Shown here piece after piece: positions 1 to 11,285 of a stretch of 64,000 bases of DNA (position 1 is the stretch's first letter; every line of letters starts with the position of its first letter). This DNA comes from Alcanivorax sp. S6407. GTDB taxonomy: Bacteria; Pseudomonadota; Gammaproteobacteria; Pseudomonadales; Alcanivoracaceae. The stretch is from NCBI RefSeq assembly GCF_023016115.1, contig NZ_JALKBH010000002.1, forward strand, positions 518,623-582,622, read 5' to 3'. The notes under the pieces are model-generated. The model made no database searches. It was not told where the DNA came from and was given only the letters and a program-made list of their open reading frames with translations. Position numbers and translations under genes: made by a program.

Positions 1-1528
1 CACGCTCTTGGGGCGGCGTTCTGGCCACCCAGTTCAGGTTGTGGCCGAACTGCTTGCTGCCGACAAAAAACACCTGGCTACCCAGCCCTGCAGCGCGACC
101 GATAACCTTTGGAGTACAGGCATAATCATCAACACCATAATTGGAGGCAAACAGCACCACATCCGCCTCGGCAAACAGCGCCTTGCCCTGATCGGAACGC
201 ATCAGTGAGCAATCATCCAGATCATCCCGGTAGACCAGCTCAACAGCGGTGAGGTCATAGGTCTCCCGGACCGCATTGACTATATCCCGGCCAAATGAAT
301 TGCCGATGATCAGCAGTTTGACTGGCGCAGCAGAGATAAAGGCGGCCTGCTTGAACTTGAAATTGCGCTCGTTGTACGCGATGTACATATCCTCTGGCGC
401 GACGCTTTGCTGATCAAACACCCGCGAAACGAAGCCATGGGTCTTGTGTGCCGCCAGCCCGAACACCACCAGCCCGAACGAGGCGATAAAGACAAACCCC
501 CACAGCCACCGGGCAGATACCCGCGACTTGTTTCTGAACGGATTCTCGATGAACTTCCAGGAAAGCCAGGCCAGCATAAAGGTCGCCAGCGTCAGCACAA
601 TAAACAGCCCGCGCCCCGGCTCCTGCACCATGTAAATACGGGCGAAGGAAAACAGCGGCTGATGCCACAGATAAGCCGAGTAACTGATCAGACCAATACC
701 CACCATCAGCCTCAGGCTGAGCAATCTGGCAACCCAGGTTTGCTCGCCGGCGAACAGTACCAGCAAGACCACGCCAAGCACCGGCACCAGGGCATACAGG
801 CCCGGGAAAGGGGTGCTCGAATCATAGGCCAGAATGGCAAACACGATGGCCAGCAGCCCCAGCGACGCCCAGCCATTGTGATTTCTGACGCCGTACTTTT
901 GCACCACAAAGGCCGCCATGGAACCGGCAAACAATTCCCAGGCTCGAGAGGTGATCAAATAGAAGTTGGCATCCGGAAAGCGACTGCTGCCCAGCTCGCT
1001 GACCGCCAGGCTAACGACGGCCAGAGCGGCGATGATACCCACCATGGCTTTCTTGCCAAAGCGCCAGCCCAGCAATAGCAGCAAGGGGAAGACAACGTAG
1101 TACTGCTCTTCCACCCCCAGGCTCCAGGTATGCAGGAGCGGCTTGAACTCGGACGCCAGATCCCAGTACCCGGTAGTGATCATCAACAGGATATTGTTGG
1201 CAAACAGGGTGGTGGCCACCACCGACTGGCCAAAGTTTTCCATGGGATCTGGCAACATCCACATCCAGGCAAACGGGATGCAGGCCAGCATCATGAAAAA
1301 CAGGGCGGGGAAAATACGCCGGGCCCGGCGCTCATAAAAGCTGACAATACTGAAGCGGCGCTTCTCGATGTCATCCACCAGAATGGTGGTAATCAGATAG
1401 CCACTGATCACAAAGAAGACATCAACACCAACAAAGCCACCGGAGAACCACTCGAAACCGGCATGAAAAAGGATCACCGGCACCACGGCCAGCGCGCGTA
1501 ATCCGTCAATCTCGGCACGATATTTCAA
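1..1528 (-). CDS. OafA/YrhL-type acyltransferase with C-terminal SGNH-like domain (3' end cut by window)
   Basis: Membrane-bound acyltransferase-3 protein, a family that O-acylates LPS or other surface glycans. The N-terminus contains the family hallmark YRAEIDGLRALAV, then GVDVFFVISGYLI and LHTWSLGVEEQYY, followed by several hydrophobic segments. Nearer the truncated end, IGNSFGRDI occupies the position of the SGNH block I. The frame stays open from the start to position 1, so the C-terminus lies outside the window. I prefer the TTG start at 1528 (AGGGA nine bases upstream, giving MKYRAEIDG). An in-frame ATG at 1564 is possible. It lies 61-97 bp behind guaA on the same strand. The acyl acceptor cannot be deduced. 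Confidence 0.85.
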   Translation of the reverse strand, partial: MKYRAEIDGLRALAVVPVILFHAGFEWFSGGFVGVDVFFVISGYLITTILVDDIEKRRFSIVSFYERRARRIFPALFFMMLACIPFAWMWMLPDPMENFGQSVVATTLFANNILLMITTGYWDLASEFKPLLHTWSLGVEEQYYVVFPLLLLLGWRFGKKAMVGIIAALAVVSLAVSELGSSRFPDANFYLITSRAWELFAGSMAAFVVQKYGVRNHNGWASLGLLAIVFAILAYDSSTPFPGLYALVPVLGVVLLVLFAGEQTWVARLLSLRLMVGIGLISYSAYLWHQPLFSFARIYMVQEPGRGLFIVLTLATFMLAWLSWKFIENPFRNKSRVSARWLWGFVFIASFGLVVFGLAAHKTHGFVSRVFDQQSVAPEDMYIAYNERNFKFKQAAFISAAPVKLLIIGNSFGRDIVNAVRETYDLTAVELVYRDDLDDCSLMRSDQGKALFAEADVVLFASNYGVDDYACTPKVIGRAAGLGSQVFFVGSKQFGHNLNWVARTPPQER

Positions 1529-1625
1529 GGCGGGGGTTCCCTGTATGGCGTTAGCCCGGGACATCACTGTCCCGGGTCAACCCTTAAACGCAGGCCGTCT
1601 CATCCTGCGAGTTCCTGTTTTCTGA

Positions 1626-3197
1626 TTATTCCCACTCAATAGTAGCGGGCGGCTTGGAGGAGATGTCGTAGGTCACCCGGCTGATGCCCGGGATCTCATT
1701 GATGATGCGGCTGGACACCAGCTCCAGGAACTCATAGGGCAGGTGCGCCCAGCGAGCGGTCATGAAGTCGATGGTTTCCACGGCACGTAACGCCACTACG
1801 TATTCGTAGCGACGGGCATCACCCACTACACCGACGGACTTCACCGGCAGGAACACGGCAAAGGCCTGGCTGGTCTTGTGATAAAGACCGGCCGCACGCA
1901 GCTCTTCAATGAAGATATGATCAGCCAGACGCAGGGTGTCGGCGTACTCCTTCTTCACTTCACCGAGGATACGCACGCCCAGACCCGGTCCCGGGAAGGG
2001 GTGGCGGTAGACCATGTCGTAGGGCAGGCCCAGCTCCAGGCCGATCTTGCGCACCTCATCCTTGAACAGCTCACGCAGGGGCTCGACCAGCTTGAGCTTC
2101 ATGTCTTCCGGCAGACCACCTACATTGTGATGGCTCTTGATCACGTGGGCCTTGCCGGTCTTGCTGGCGGCGGATTCGATCACGTCCGGGTAGATGGTGC
2201 CCTGGGCCAGCCAGTTGGCATTTTTCAGCTTGCCGGCTTCTTCATCGAAGATGTCGATAAAGGTATTGCCGATAATCTTGCGCTTCTTCTCCGGGTCCGC
2301 TTCGCCGGCCAGTTTGCCAAGGAAGTTGTCCTCGGCGTCCACACGGATCACTTTGACGCCCATGTTGTCGGCGAACATTTCCATCACCTGATCGCCTTCC
2401 TGGTGGCGCAGCAGGCCATTGTCCACGAACACGCAGGTGAGCTGCTCACCGATGGCCTTGTGCAGCAGCGCCGCCACAACGGAAGAATCCACACCGCCAG
2501 ACAGACCCAGGATCACTTCATCCTCACCCACCTGTTCGCGGATGGTATCGATGGCGTCGTTGATGATATTGCTCGGCGTCCACAGTGCTTCACAGTCACA
2601 CAGCTCGCGGACGAAACGCTCCAGCAGACGCCCCCCCTGCAGGGTGTGAGTCACCTCCGGGTGGAACTGGATGCCATAGAAGCGCTTTTCTTCGTTGGCC
2701 ATGCCGGCAATCGGACAGCTGCCAGTGGTGGCGATCACGCTGAAGCCTTCCGGGGTTTCGCCGACACGATCACCGTGGCTCATCCACACATCCAGGAATT
2801 CCTTGCCATGCTCTTCGTGATCAACGATGCCGTCCAGCAGGCCGTTCTTCTCCGCCTTTTCCACACGGGCGTAACCGAACTCGTGCTTCTCCCCGGCCAC
2901 CACCTTGCCGCCCAGCTGCTCGGCCATGGTCTGCATGCCGTAGCAGATACCCAGTACCGGCACGCCTGCCTCGAACACCGCCTGCGGCGCACGCGGGGTT
3001 TCTGCTGCGGTCACCGACTCCGGACCACCGGACAGGATAATGCCCTTGGGCGCAAACTCGCTGATGTCTTCAGCGGTCATGTCGAAGGCGCGGATCTCAC
3101 AGTAGACACCGATCTCACGCACACGACGGGCGATTAGCTGGGTGTACTGGGAACCGAAATCCAGAATGAGGATGCGCTGGGCATGAATGTCTTGCAT
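1626..3197 (-). CDS. guaA: GMP synthase (glutamine-hydrolysing)
   Basis: Converts XMP to GMP using glutamine and ATP, the last step of guanine nucleotide synthesis, in the cytoplasm. 523 residues, the normal length. The N-terminal class I amidotransferase domain (about 1-200) carries the nucleophile Cys85 in [10 protein letters not shown] and the His-Glu pair in [10 protein letters not shown]. The ATP-pyrophosphatase P-loop [11 protein letters not shown] follows at about 230, and the C-terminal dimerisation domain ends in PPATIEWE. It lies downstream of guaB on the same strand, as in many bacteria, but is separated from it by 183 bp holding a heptad repeat. Confidence 0.98.
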   Translation of the reverse strand: MQDIHAQRILILDFGSQYTQLIARRVREIGVYCEIRAFDMTAEDISEFAPKGIILSGGPESVTAAETPRAPQAVFEAGVPVLGICYGMQTMAEQLGGKVVAGEKHEFGYARVEKAEKNGLLDGIVDHEEHGKEFLDVWMSHGDRVGETPEGFSVIATTGSCPIAGMANEEKRFYGIQFHPEVTHTLQGGRLLERFVRELCDCEALWTPSNIINDAIDTIREQVGEDEVILGLSGGVDSSVVAALLHKAIGEQLTCVFVDNGLLRHQEGDQVMEMFADNMGVKVIRVDAEDNFLGKLAGEADPEKKRKIIGNTFIDIFDEEAGKLKNANWLAQGTIYPDVIESAASKTGKAHVIKSHHNVGGLPEDMKLKLVEPLRELFKDEVRKIGLELGLPYDMVYRHPFPGPGLGVRILGEVKKEYADTLRLADHIFIEELRAAGLYHKTSQAFAVFLPVKSVGVVGDARRYEYVVALRAVETIDFMTARWAHLPYEFLELVSSRIINEIPGISRVTYDISSKPPATIEWE

Positions 3198-3254
3198 GGG
3201 GTTCTATCCCGCGGTGGTTGCCGGCGACAAGCGCCGGGCCTTGTTGGTTATGGG

Positions 3255-3356
3255 TCGGACGTCGAATGTCTGACGCCGGACGCTTTAAAAACAAAACGGC
3301 CGGAGATGCCTCCGACCGGTTCTGGCGTCAGACATCCGACTTCAGACGTCTGACCC
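3255..3356. repeat. Heptad-phased inverted repeat, family 1 (guaB-guaA spacer)
   Basis: The left arm consists of 7-bp units of the type TCGGACG, TCGAATG, TCTGACG, CCGGACG. The right arm is the approximate reverse complement (TCAGACA, TCCGACT, TCAGACG, TCTGACC). Between the arms lies a small hairpin made by CGGCCGGAG and CTCCGACCGG. The same unit type recurs at six or more other intergenic sites in the window. It sits inside the guaBA transcription unit. Confidence 0.8.
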
Positions 3357-3380
3357 CTTCAAGCCACGACAGGGCCCAAA

Positions 3381-5023
<1,643 letters not shown>

Positions 5024-5066
5024 CCGGACAGTGGCACAGCGCAGCGAAAATCGCTACTCTCCCGCG

Positions 5067-6425
5067 ATGAGCTTTTCATCGCGTACCGACCCCCTCTCCA
5101 TCAGCCAGCTGAACCTGGAAGCCCAGGGCCTGCTGGAAGGCTCCTTTCCGCTGATCTGGCTGCAGGGCGAGCTGTCCAATCTGTCCCGACCCTCTTCCGG
5201 CCACTGGTATTTCAGCCTCAAGGATTCACGGGCCCAGATTAGCGGCGCCATGTTTCGAAACCGTAACAGGCTGGTGGATTTCAACCCGCAGAATGGCCAG
5301 CAGGTGCTGGTACGCGCCAAAGTCACGCTGTATGTGCCCCGCGGCAACTTCCAGATCGTGGTGGAACACATGGAGCCCGCCGGCCAGGGGGCACTCAAGG
5401 CGCAGTTTGATGCTCTCAAGGCACAACTGCAGGCCGAGGGCCTGTTTGCCCAGGAGCGCAAGCAACCCCTGCCCGCCTGGCCCAACCAGATCGGCGTGAT
5501 CACCTCACCCAGCGGGGCCGCCATCCGCGACATCCTGCAGGTACTGAAACGGCGCTGCCCGTCCATTCCGGTGGTCATCTACCCGGCAGCAGTACAGGGC
5601 GCCGATGCCCCTGCCCAGCTGCGCCAGGCCCTGCAACTTGCCATCCAGCGCAATGAATGTGATGTGCTGATCATTGGCCGCGGTGGCGGCTCCCTCGAGG
5701 ACCTGTGGGCCTTCAATGACGAGGCTTTGACCCGGGCGGTGGCAGCTTGTCCACTGCCCATCGTGTCCGCGGTGGGTCACGAAGTGGATACCGGCCTCAC
5801 CGACTTCGCCGCCGACCTGCGCGCCCCCACCCCCTCCGCGGCTGCCGAGCTGGTCAGCCCGGACCTGTCCACAGTGACCCAGCGCTTCGCGGCACTGCAA
5901 AGGCGCCTGAAGTGGGTGATGGCCCAGCAGCTACGCAATCCCAAAGACCGCCTGCGCCACCTGACCCAGCGACTACGCTCCCCACGCCATCACCTGGATC
6001 AAAGCAGCCAGCGACTGGATGAACTGCAGGCGCGCCTGCAACGACAGATTCGACATCAGTTGCGGCTGGCCGAAAGCCAGTTGATGCCGGTGCAGCAGCG
6101 GCTGGCCCGGGTATCACCGCAACGGCTACTGGAAGACCGCCAGCAACGGCTGGCCAATCTGGAACAACGGCTGCCACAACCCGTGCTGCAACGCCTTCAG
6201 CAGCAACAGATCCAACTGGGCAATCTCAGCAAGCGGCTCGACACCGCCAGCCCGTTACAGACCCTGGCCAGGGGCTACAGCATCAGCTTCAAGGGCAAGC
6301 AGGCGGTGCGTTCAGTGAACCAGCTGAAGCCGGGCGATACGGTCACCACCCGGCTGAAAGACGGCGAATTCAGCGCCCGGATTGAGCACGTTCAGGGGTC
6401 AGATACGGGGTCAGCACCCGACTAA
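5067..6425 (+). CDS. xseA: Exodeoxyribonuclease VII large subunit
   Basis: Catalytic subunit of exonuclease VII, which degrades single-stranded DNA in both directions and acts in mismatch repair and in handling damaged DNA. Starting at the ATG at 5067 (MSFSSRTDPLSISQLN) gives 452 residues, close to the usual 450-456. The OB-fold N-terminus contains GELSNLSRPSSGHWYFSLKD. The catalytic domain contains GVITSPSGAAIRDI, IGRGGGSLEDLW and VSAVGHEVDTGLTDF. A long Gln/Leu/Arg-rich coiled coil occupies about 260-390. The last 56 bp overlap the convergent kinase gene. Confidence 0.96.
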   Translation: MSFSSRTDPLSISQLNLEAQGLLEGSFPLIWLQGELSNLSRPSSGHWYFSLKDSRAQISGAMFRNRNRLVDFNPQNGQQVLVRAKVTLYVPRGNFQIVVEHMEPAGQGALKAQFDALKAQLQAEGLFAQERKQPLPAWPNQIGVITSPSGAAIRDILQVLKRRCPSIPVVIYPAAVQGADAPAQLRQALQLAIQRNECDVLIIGRGGGSLEDLWAFNDEALTRAVAACPLPIVSAVGHEVDTGLTDFAADLRAPTPSAAAELVSPDLSTVTQRFAALQRRLKWVMAQQLRNPKDRLRHLTQRLRSPRHHLDQSSQRLDELQARLQRQIRHQLRLAESQLMPVQQRLARVSPQRLLEDRQQRLANLEQRLPQPVLQRLQQQQIQLGNLSKRLDTASPLQTLARGYSISFKGKQAVRSVNQLKPGDTVTTRLKDGEFSARIEHVQGSDTGSAPD

Positions 6426-8289
6426 GCTGCTGACGCCGGAAGGGCTTGGCCACGTGGGCATTCATGCCCGCAGCCAGGCAGCGCTCGCGCTCTTCTTCCA
6501 TGGCGTTGGCCGTGAGAGCCACCACCGGCATGGGCACCCTGCCCTGCTCACGCTCCCACTGGCGAAGGCGGCGAGTGGCCTCCATGCCATCCATGACCGG
6601 CATCTGTACATCCATCAGGATACAGTCGAAATCCCGCTGCTCGGCCTTGGTCAGGGCTTCCCGACCATTCATGGCTGTCACCACCGTGACCCCCATCTGC
6701 TCGAGAATGCGGCGCGCTACCATCAGATTGACCTCGTTGTCCTCCACCAGCAGTACCAGCCCGTGAAGAGTATGCGGCTCCTCTTCATGACCGATCAGCA
6801 CCACTTCACGGTCATCAGTGATATCGCTGCGGAAGAACAGCCGCAAGGCCACCGTGAAGGTACTGCCACCCCCCTCGGAGCTTGAAAGAGTCAGGGTACC
6901 ACCGAGCATTTCACTGAGGCGCCGAGCAATGGCCAACCCCAGACCCGTGCCACCGAAACGCCGGGAAGTGGATGAATCCACCTGGGAGAACGCCTGGAAC
7001 AGCCGCGACTGCTTGTCCTCGGGAATGCCGATGCCGGTGTCGGTAACCGACAGCTTCACGTCCAGCCAGTCTTCCCTCACCTGGTGAGTACTGGCTGCCA
7101 CGGTGATACCACCCTCGTTGGTAAACTTGATGGCATTGGAAATCAGGTTGTTCAGCACCTGACGCAAACGGGTGGGATCCGTACGCACCAGCCGCCCCGC
7201 AATCAGGGAGTCCTTTTCCAGTTTCAGGTACAACCCTTTTTTCTCCGCCAGATAGCGGAAAGTAGACAGGCAATTGTCCAGCAGCGGCTCCAGCTCGAAA
7301 AATACCGGATCCAGATCCATACGCCCGGCTTCGATGCGGGAAAAATCGAGGATGTCGTTGATCACATCAAGCAGGTGGCCGGTGGATTCCAGTGCCACCT
7401 GGGTGTACTCATGCTGCTCCTCACTCTGCCGGGTCTGCTCCAGCAATTGCAGCATGCCCAGCACCCCGTTCATGGGGGTGCGCAGCTCATGGCTCATCAT
7501 GGCCAGAAAATCACTTTTTGCCTGGCTGGCGGTCTGTGCCTGTTTATGTGCTGCCTGCAATTCATTGATGGCGCTCTGCTGGTCGACCCGCGCCTCCTCC
7601 AGACTGCTCGCCAACTGGTTGATGTCGCTCTGCAAATCGCCCAGCTCCCCCTGCAGCTCGCTGGTTCCTCGTACGTGATAGTCTCCGCCGCGCAGGGTAC
7701 GCAGCAGGCCGGATAGATAATTCAGCGGTGAGGCAATCTGGCGCGCGAGATAGTGGGCAATCCACAGGCCAAGAATCATCGCCGACATGGCCGGAATCAG
7801 ACTGGCCAGCAGAATTTCCTTCTGTCTTGCCAGCAAGCGGGAACTGGACATGCCGAGCACCACTTCACCAATCCGCACCGGAGAATCTCCGCCATTGGCG
7901 GACACGCTCATGGTCTCGGTGTCCAGTAACGGCTGCCGGTAAATACCGGAATGAAATTCGATAATACTGCTACCGGGCACCCGGTCCTGGCGACCTTCGT
8001 AAAGCAACACCTTGCCTTCATTGTCCCGGAATACCACGTATTGCAGATCCGCCTGTTGCATGGCCAGCTGGGCCTGGCGGCGCAGATCACTGTAGTTGCC
8101 CGCCAGCACCCCGTATTCCGAGGAGGACGCCAGCTGCGAGGCCATGAAACCACCCAGTGCCTGCAGGTCACGGTCAGCATCTTCGAAACGCTGCCAGGTC
8201 AGTGCCACCAGCAACAGGCCAAGCATGAACAGGGCTGGCACCACCCCCAGCAGCTGCAGCTGTTTGCGAATGCCCGTCCCCAGATTCAC
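6370..8289 (-). CDS. BarA/GacS-like hybrid sensor histidine kinase without Hpt domain
   Basis: Inner-membrane sensor of 639 residues. TM1 is at about 11-32, a periplasmic region resembling the BarA/GacS sensor at 33-158, TM2 at about 159-181 and HAMP at about 183-235. The HisKA domain has phospho-acceptor His267 in MMSHELRTPMNG. The ATPase domain has NNLISNAIKF, DTGIGIP and FGGTGLGLAI. The receiver (about 512-630) has Asp560 in LMDVQMPVMDG and Lys615. No Hpt or output domain follows, so a separate phosphotransfer partner is expected. The start is GTG and overlaps the stop of the upstream binding-protein gene (GTGA), which suggests translational coupling. It probably reads the state of the binding protein or receptor encoded upstream; that role is inference. 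Confidence 0.93.
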   Translation of the reverse strand: MNLGTGIRKQLQLLGVVPALFMLGLLLVALTWQRFEDADRDLQALGGFMASQLASSSEYGVLAGNYSDLRRQAQLAMQQADLQYVVFRDNEGKVLLYEGRQDRVPGSSIIEFHSGIYRQPLLDTETMSVSANGGDSPVRIGEVVLGMSSSRLLARQKEILLASLIPAMSAMILGLWIAHYLARQIASPLNYLSGLLRTLRGGDYHVRGTSELQGELGDLQSDINQLASSLEEARVDQQSAINELQAAHKQAQTASQAKSDFLAMMSHELRTPMNGVLGMLQLLEQTRQSEEQHEYTQVALESTGHLLDVINDILDFSRIEAGRMDLDPVFFELEPLLDNCLSTFRYLAEKKGLYLKLEKDSLIAGRLVRTDPTRLRQVLNNLISNAIKFTNEGGITVAASTHQVREDWLDVKLSVTDTGIGIPEDKQSRLFQAFSQVDSSTSRRFGGTGLGLAIARRLSEMLGGTLTLSSSEGGGSTFTVALRLFFRSDITDDREVVLIGHEEEPHTLHGLVLLVEDNEVNLMVARRILEQMGVTVVTAMNGREALTKAEQRDFDCILMDVQMPVMDGMEATRRLRQWEREQGRVPMPVVALTANAMEEERERCLAAGMNAHVAKPFRRQQLSRVLTPYLTPERAQSGR

Positions 8290-9143
8290 GGCATCACCTC
8301 CAGGGCCGAGCGCAGGGCCTCGGAATCATGGAAGCGCATATCGAAACTGTTGGCCACATGCTCATTAACGATAACGGAAGGAGTATGTACAAACCCGGAG
8401 CGACGGAAACGCTTGCGCGCCATAAAGGATTCCAGCTGGATCAGGGTCTCCGAAACCAGATCACCACCACTGGCAAACAAACTGGCCGCACTGCCGGCAT
8501 GCACATAGCTTTGTTCCGGCCCGAATACCGGACGGCGCAGACGGTAGCTGGTCAACAGCACCAGCTTGGCGCTGTCCGGACCGAACAGGGATTCGTCCAC
8601 CGGCAGTAACAATGCATCCAGGGAATCCAGTTCCTCACGCAGCACCTTGCCCAGCTCCGCCTGGTCATCCACCTTGAACAGAGTCAGGCCAAGGCGACCC
8701 CGGTAGTCCTGTACGGTACCTTCCGACCAGGCACTGTTTCTGCCAATGATAATGCCCACATTGGCGGCCACCGGCATCATCAACTGCAGCATGGCCAGCT
8801 GGTCATTGAGTGCCACTCCCGCCCAGATGGCCGCACAATGGCAGCCCTTGCGGCGCAGGGTTTCCTCCAGACGACGACTGACAAAAACGCCCAGTAGCGG
8901 CTTTCCAAATTGAACCGAGCGGGAAAAAGCCTCATCACCAAGGGCAACGATCATCTCGGCCGCCTCCCCGGAGGGCGCCAGCAGAATATCTGCATTACCC
9001 GCCTGCAAGGCATTGACGAAACCGCTCTTGAAGGGCCCCTCGGCAGCCTGAACATGTACCTTCAGTTTTTCCCGGGCATGCGCGGGGGCAGCTGACAGCA
9101 GTAGCCAGATCATCAGAAGCCAACATCCTTGTTGAACTCTCAT
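8286..9143 (-). CDS. Periplasmic substrate-binding-like protein of a receptor-sensor operon
   Basis: 285 residues with a clear Sec signal peptide (MRVQQGCWLLMIWLLLSAAPAHA, cut after AHA). The remainder resembles the ABC_sub_bind/TrpX type two-lobed binding proteins, with motifs such as PLLGVFVSRR, VGIIIGRNS and LLPVDESLFG. The assignment is from overall pattern and is moderate. No ABC permease or ATPase is nearby. Instead the gene lies 1 bp after a TonB-dependent receptor and overlaps a hybrid kinase gene. I infer a ligand relay to the kinase rather than import. The ligand is unknown. Confidence 0.7.
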   Translation of the reverse strand: MRVQQGCWLLMIWLLLSAAPAHAREKLKVHVQAAEGPFKSGFVNALQAGNADILLAPSGEAAEMIVALGDEAFSRSVQFGKPLLGVFVSRRLEETLRRKGCHCAAIWAGVALNDQLAMLQLMMPVAANVGIIIGRNSAWSEGTVQDYRGRLGLTLFKVDDQAELGKVLREELDSLDALLLPVDESLFGPDSAKLVLLTSYRLRRPVFGPEQSYVHAGSAASLFASGGDLVSETLIQLESFMARKRFRRSGFVHTPSVIVNEHVANSFDMRFHDSEALRSALEVMP

Positions 9144-9144
9144 G

Positions 9145-11259
9145 TCAGAACCTCACCGACATCCCGAGCCACATCCTGTCCTCGGCATACAGGTTTTCCT
9201 CAAATACCAGTGGAGCCTTGTTCAGTGCATGCTGCACCACAGCCTTCCATTCCACTTCGCTGCCAGCCAGTTGATGACGGAAGCGAATCTGCGCATCCAC
9301 GCGCTCGAAGGTGTTTTCATTATAGTCATTGAACAGGTAATAAGCGGTGCTGAAGCCCCAGCGCTCCGCCATTTGCCAGGACCACAGGGCGCTGGCACTG
9401 TCCCTTGCCGCCATCCGGGTCTCGGTCTTGATATTGGTGTCTGTGTGGATATGCGCCCCGGTGGCACGAAACAGATGATTGACCGAAGGCCGCCAGGTGA
9501 GCTGCGCCTCGCTACCCTGATGGGTCACCTTACCGTCATTGGCAGGATCAAATTCCACAAAATTGATGGGACCACTGAGCAGGTTGCTGAGGGTTTCCTG
9601 GAAATACCGCACATCCAGATCCAGCATGCGAAACTGGCCAAAGTAACCCAGCTCCCAGGAACGAATCTCTTCCGGCACCTGACTGCCCGGGCTGCTCTGT
9701 GTTGCGAAGAAATAGGCCGGAGACCACCCCAGCAGCCCCTGGGTGTTACTGGCGAAGGGCTGACTGAGATCCATTGCCTCGATATTGGTGAGCGCTCTCT
9801 CCTCATATATATCCGGAGTGCGGATCGCTTCGGAGTAGACGTAACGCACACTGTGACCGGGCAGGAAGCGCCAGTTCAACCCGGCACGGGGGCTGAAGTT
9901 GGTTTCACTGATCTCATCATGCTCCCAGTAACCGCCCAGGTTGAGCAGCACGTTCCGCACCACCTCGGCGGACAAATTGCCAAATGCCCGGTAGCTAAGA
10001 TTGTCCTGCGTGCCTGAAAGATAGGTCTGTGACTCGGCCCGGTCCTGACGGACATTGAGACCGCTGACCAGGCGTAGACGATCATTGATCTGCAGGGTGT
10101 CCTGCAGCTCCAGGTCGTAACGCTCTTCCTGAACATCAAACTCGTTGGTGGTACAGAAATCGCTACCGGCCGCCAGCAAGGCATTATACCTGGCGACCAC
10201 ATCCGGGTCGGCAAACGCGGCGCCCAGAGTCGCATTGAGATCACCGTTGTTTTCCAGGTAGAGATCACGCAGTTCGCTGGAGAAGAACAGCCCGCCTCCG
10301 GGGCCTGTCTGCCCGGATGCAGGATCCAGATAACAGACCCGAAAGTCCGTAACCTCATTGTTGTATTGACCATAGGCGGTCAGTTTCAGCTGGTGGGTCT
10401 GGCTGAAGACGTGCTGCCATTCCATCTGCAGAAACGCCCGTTCGCCGTTTTGAACCGGATCCCGCTGATACTCACCCAGGTCCTGGATCCCGCTGTCCTG
10501 CACTCGCTCCAGCCGGCTCATGCTGCCACCGAGCTGCACACCGAAGCTGTTCTTTTCGCTCGCCGTCCACAGCCATTCGCTGTTCAGGGTTTCAATACGC
10601 TTGGCATCAGGCAGCTTGCTGCCCTCAAAGGGTTCGTCATAGCCATCGTCAGAGCGGCGCGCCACCGAGGCACGCCAGGCCATGTCTTCAGTCTGCCCCG
10701 CCGCTGCCGCACGACCATCACGAATGGCGTTATTACCCCCAGCCAGATAAACGCTGTTGCGGCTCACATCGCGGGGGTCGCGGGTAATGATATTGATCAC
10801 CGCGGCAAAGGCATTGGCGCCGTAGGCTGCGGCCGCCGGGCCACGGGTGACTTCGATACGCTCCACGTCCTGGATGTCTACCGGCATGTCATTCCAGTTC
10901 ACCCGGGCAAGGCCGGGCTGATACTGGCTGCGGCCATCCAGTAGCACCAGCATACGGCGCACATCCCGGGCCTGGGTAGCGTGATAGGACACGGTGGGCA
11001 CATTGCCATCCACCTTGACGGCAGACATACCCGGCACCAGCTTGAGGACTTCGTAGAGTTCGCGGGCGCCACTGGCCTCAATCAGATTACGATCGATCAC
11101 CGTGACGCTGGCTGGCGCTTCAGACTGGGGCTGACTGACCCGCGCCGGCGTCAGCACCATGGGAGGTGTCTCGCTGAGCGGCATCATGGGCTCCATCGCC
11201 CATCCCGCAGGCGAGAAGGCTGTCAGCGCAATGGTGCCCCAGATCCCCCGTCGTTTGAT
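9145..11259 (-). CDS. TonB-dependent outer-membrane receptor, apparent non-canonical ATC start
   Basis: Plug domain (about 45-160 of the mature protein) with ASVTVIDRNLIE, VLLDGRSQYQ, VERIEVTRGPAAAAYG and AAVINIITRDP, followed by a 22-strand-type barrel ending in MWLGMSVRF. The first canonical start, the ATG at 11196, leaves no signal peptide. In frame upstream, codons 11259-11197 read (start)KRRGIWGTIALTAFSPAGWA, a good signal peptide. An AGGGAGGAG ribosome-binding site is correctly placed before the codon at 11259, but that codon is ATC. The gene starts 27 bp behind der and lies 1 bp before a binding-protein gene. The ligand is unknown; the gene context suggests sensing. Confidence 0.9.
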   Translation of the reverse strand: MKRRGIWGTIALTAFSPAGWAMEPMMPLSETPPMVLTPARVSQPQSEAPASVTVIDRNLIEASGARELYEVLKLVPGMSAVKVDGNVPTVSYHATQARDVRRMLVLLDGRSQYQPGLARVNWNDMPVDIQDVERIEVTRGPAAAAYGANAFAAVINIITRDPRDVSRNSVYLAGGNNAIRDGRAAAAGQTEDMAWRASVARRSDDGYDEPFEGSKLPDAKRIETLNSEWLWTASEKNSFGVQLGGSMSRLERVQDSGIQDLGEYQRDPVQNGERAFLQMEWQHVFSQTHQLKLTAYGQYNNEVTDFRVCYLDPASGQTGPGGGLFFSSELRDLYLENNGDLNATLGAAFADPDVVARYNALLAAGSDFCTTNEFDVQEERYDLELQDTLQINDRLRLVSGLNVRQDRAESQTYLSGTQDNLSYRAFGNLSAEVVRNVLLNLGGYWEHDEISETNFSPRAGLNWRFLPGHSVRYVYSEAIRTPDIYEERALTNIEAMDLSQPFASNTQGLLGWSPAYFFATQSSPGSQVPEEIRSWELGYFGQFRMLDLDVRYFQETLSNLLSGPINFVEFDPANDGKVTHQGSEAQLTWRPSVNHLFRATGAHIHTDTNIKTETRMAARDSASALWSWQMAERWGFSTAYYLFNDYNENTFERVDAQIRFRHQLAGSEVEWKAVVQHALNKAPLVFEENLYAEDRMWLGMSVRF

Positions 11260-11285
11260 AGCCTCTCCTCCCTGAGCCTGATGAA

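Noticed and set aside
407..1501. Long plus-strand frames rich in Gln/His over the acyltransferase
   Set aside because: They are antisense shadows of a continuous minus-strand acyltransferase frame that carries clear family motifs.
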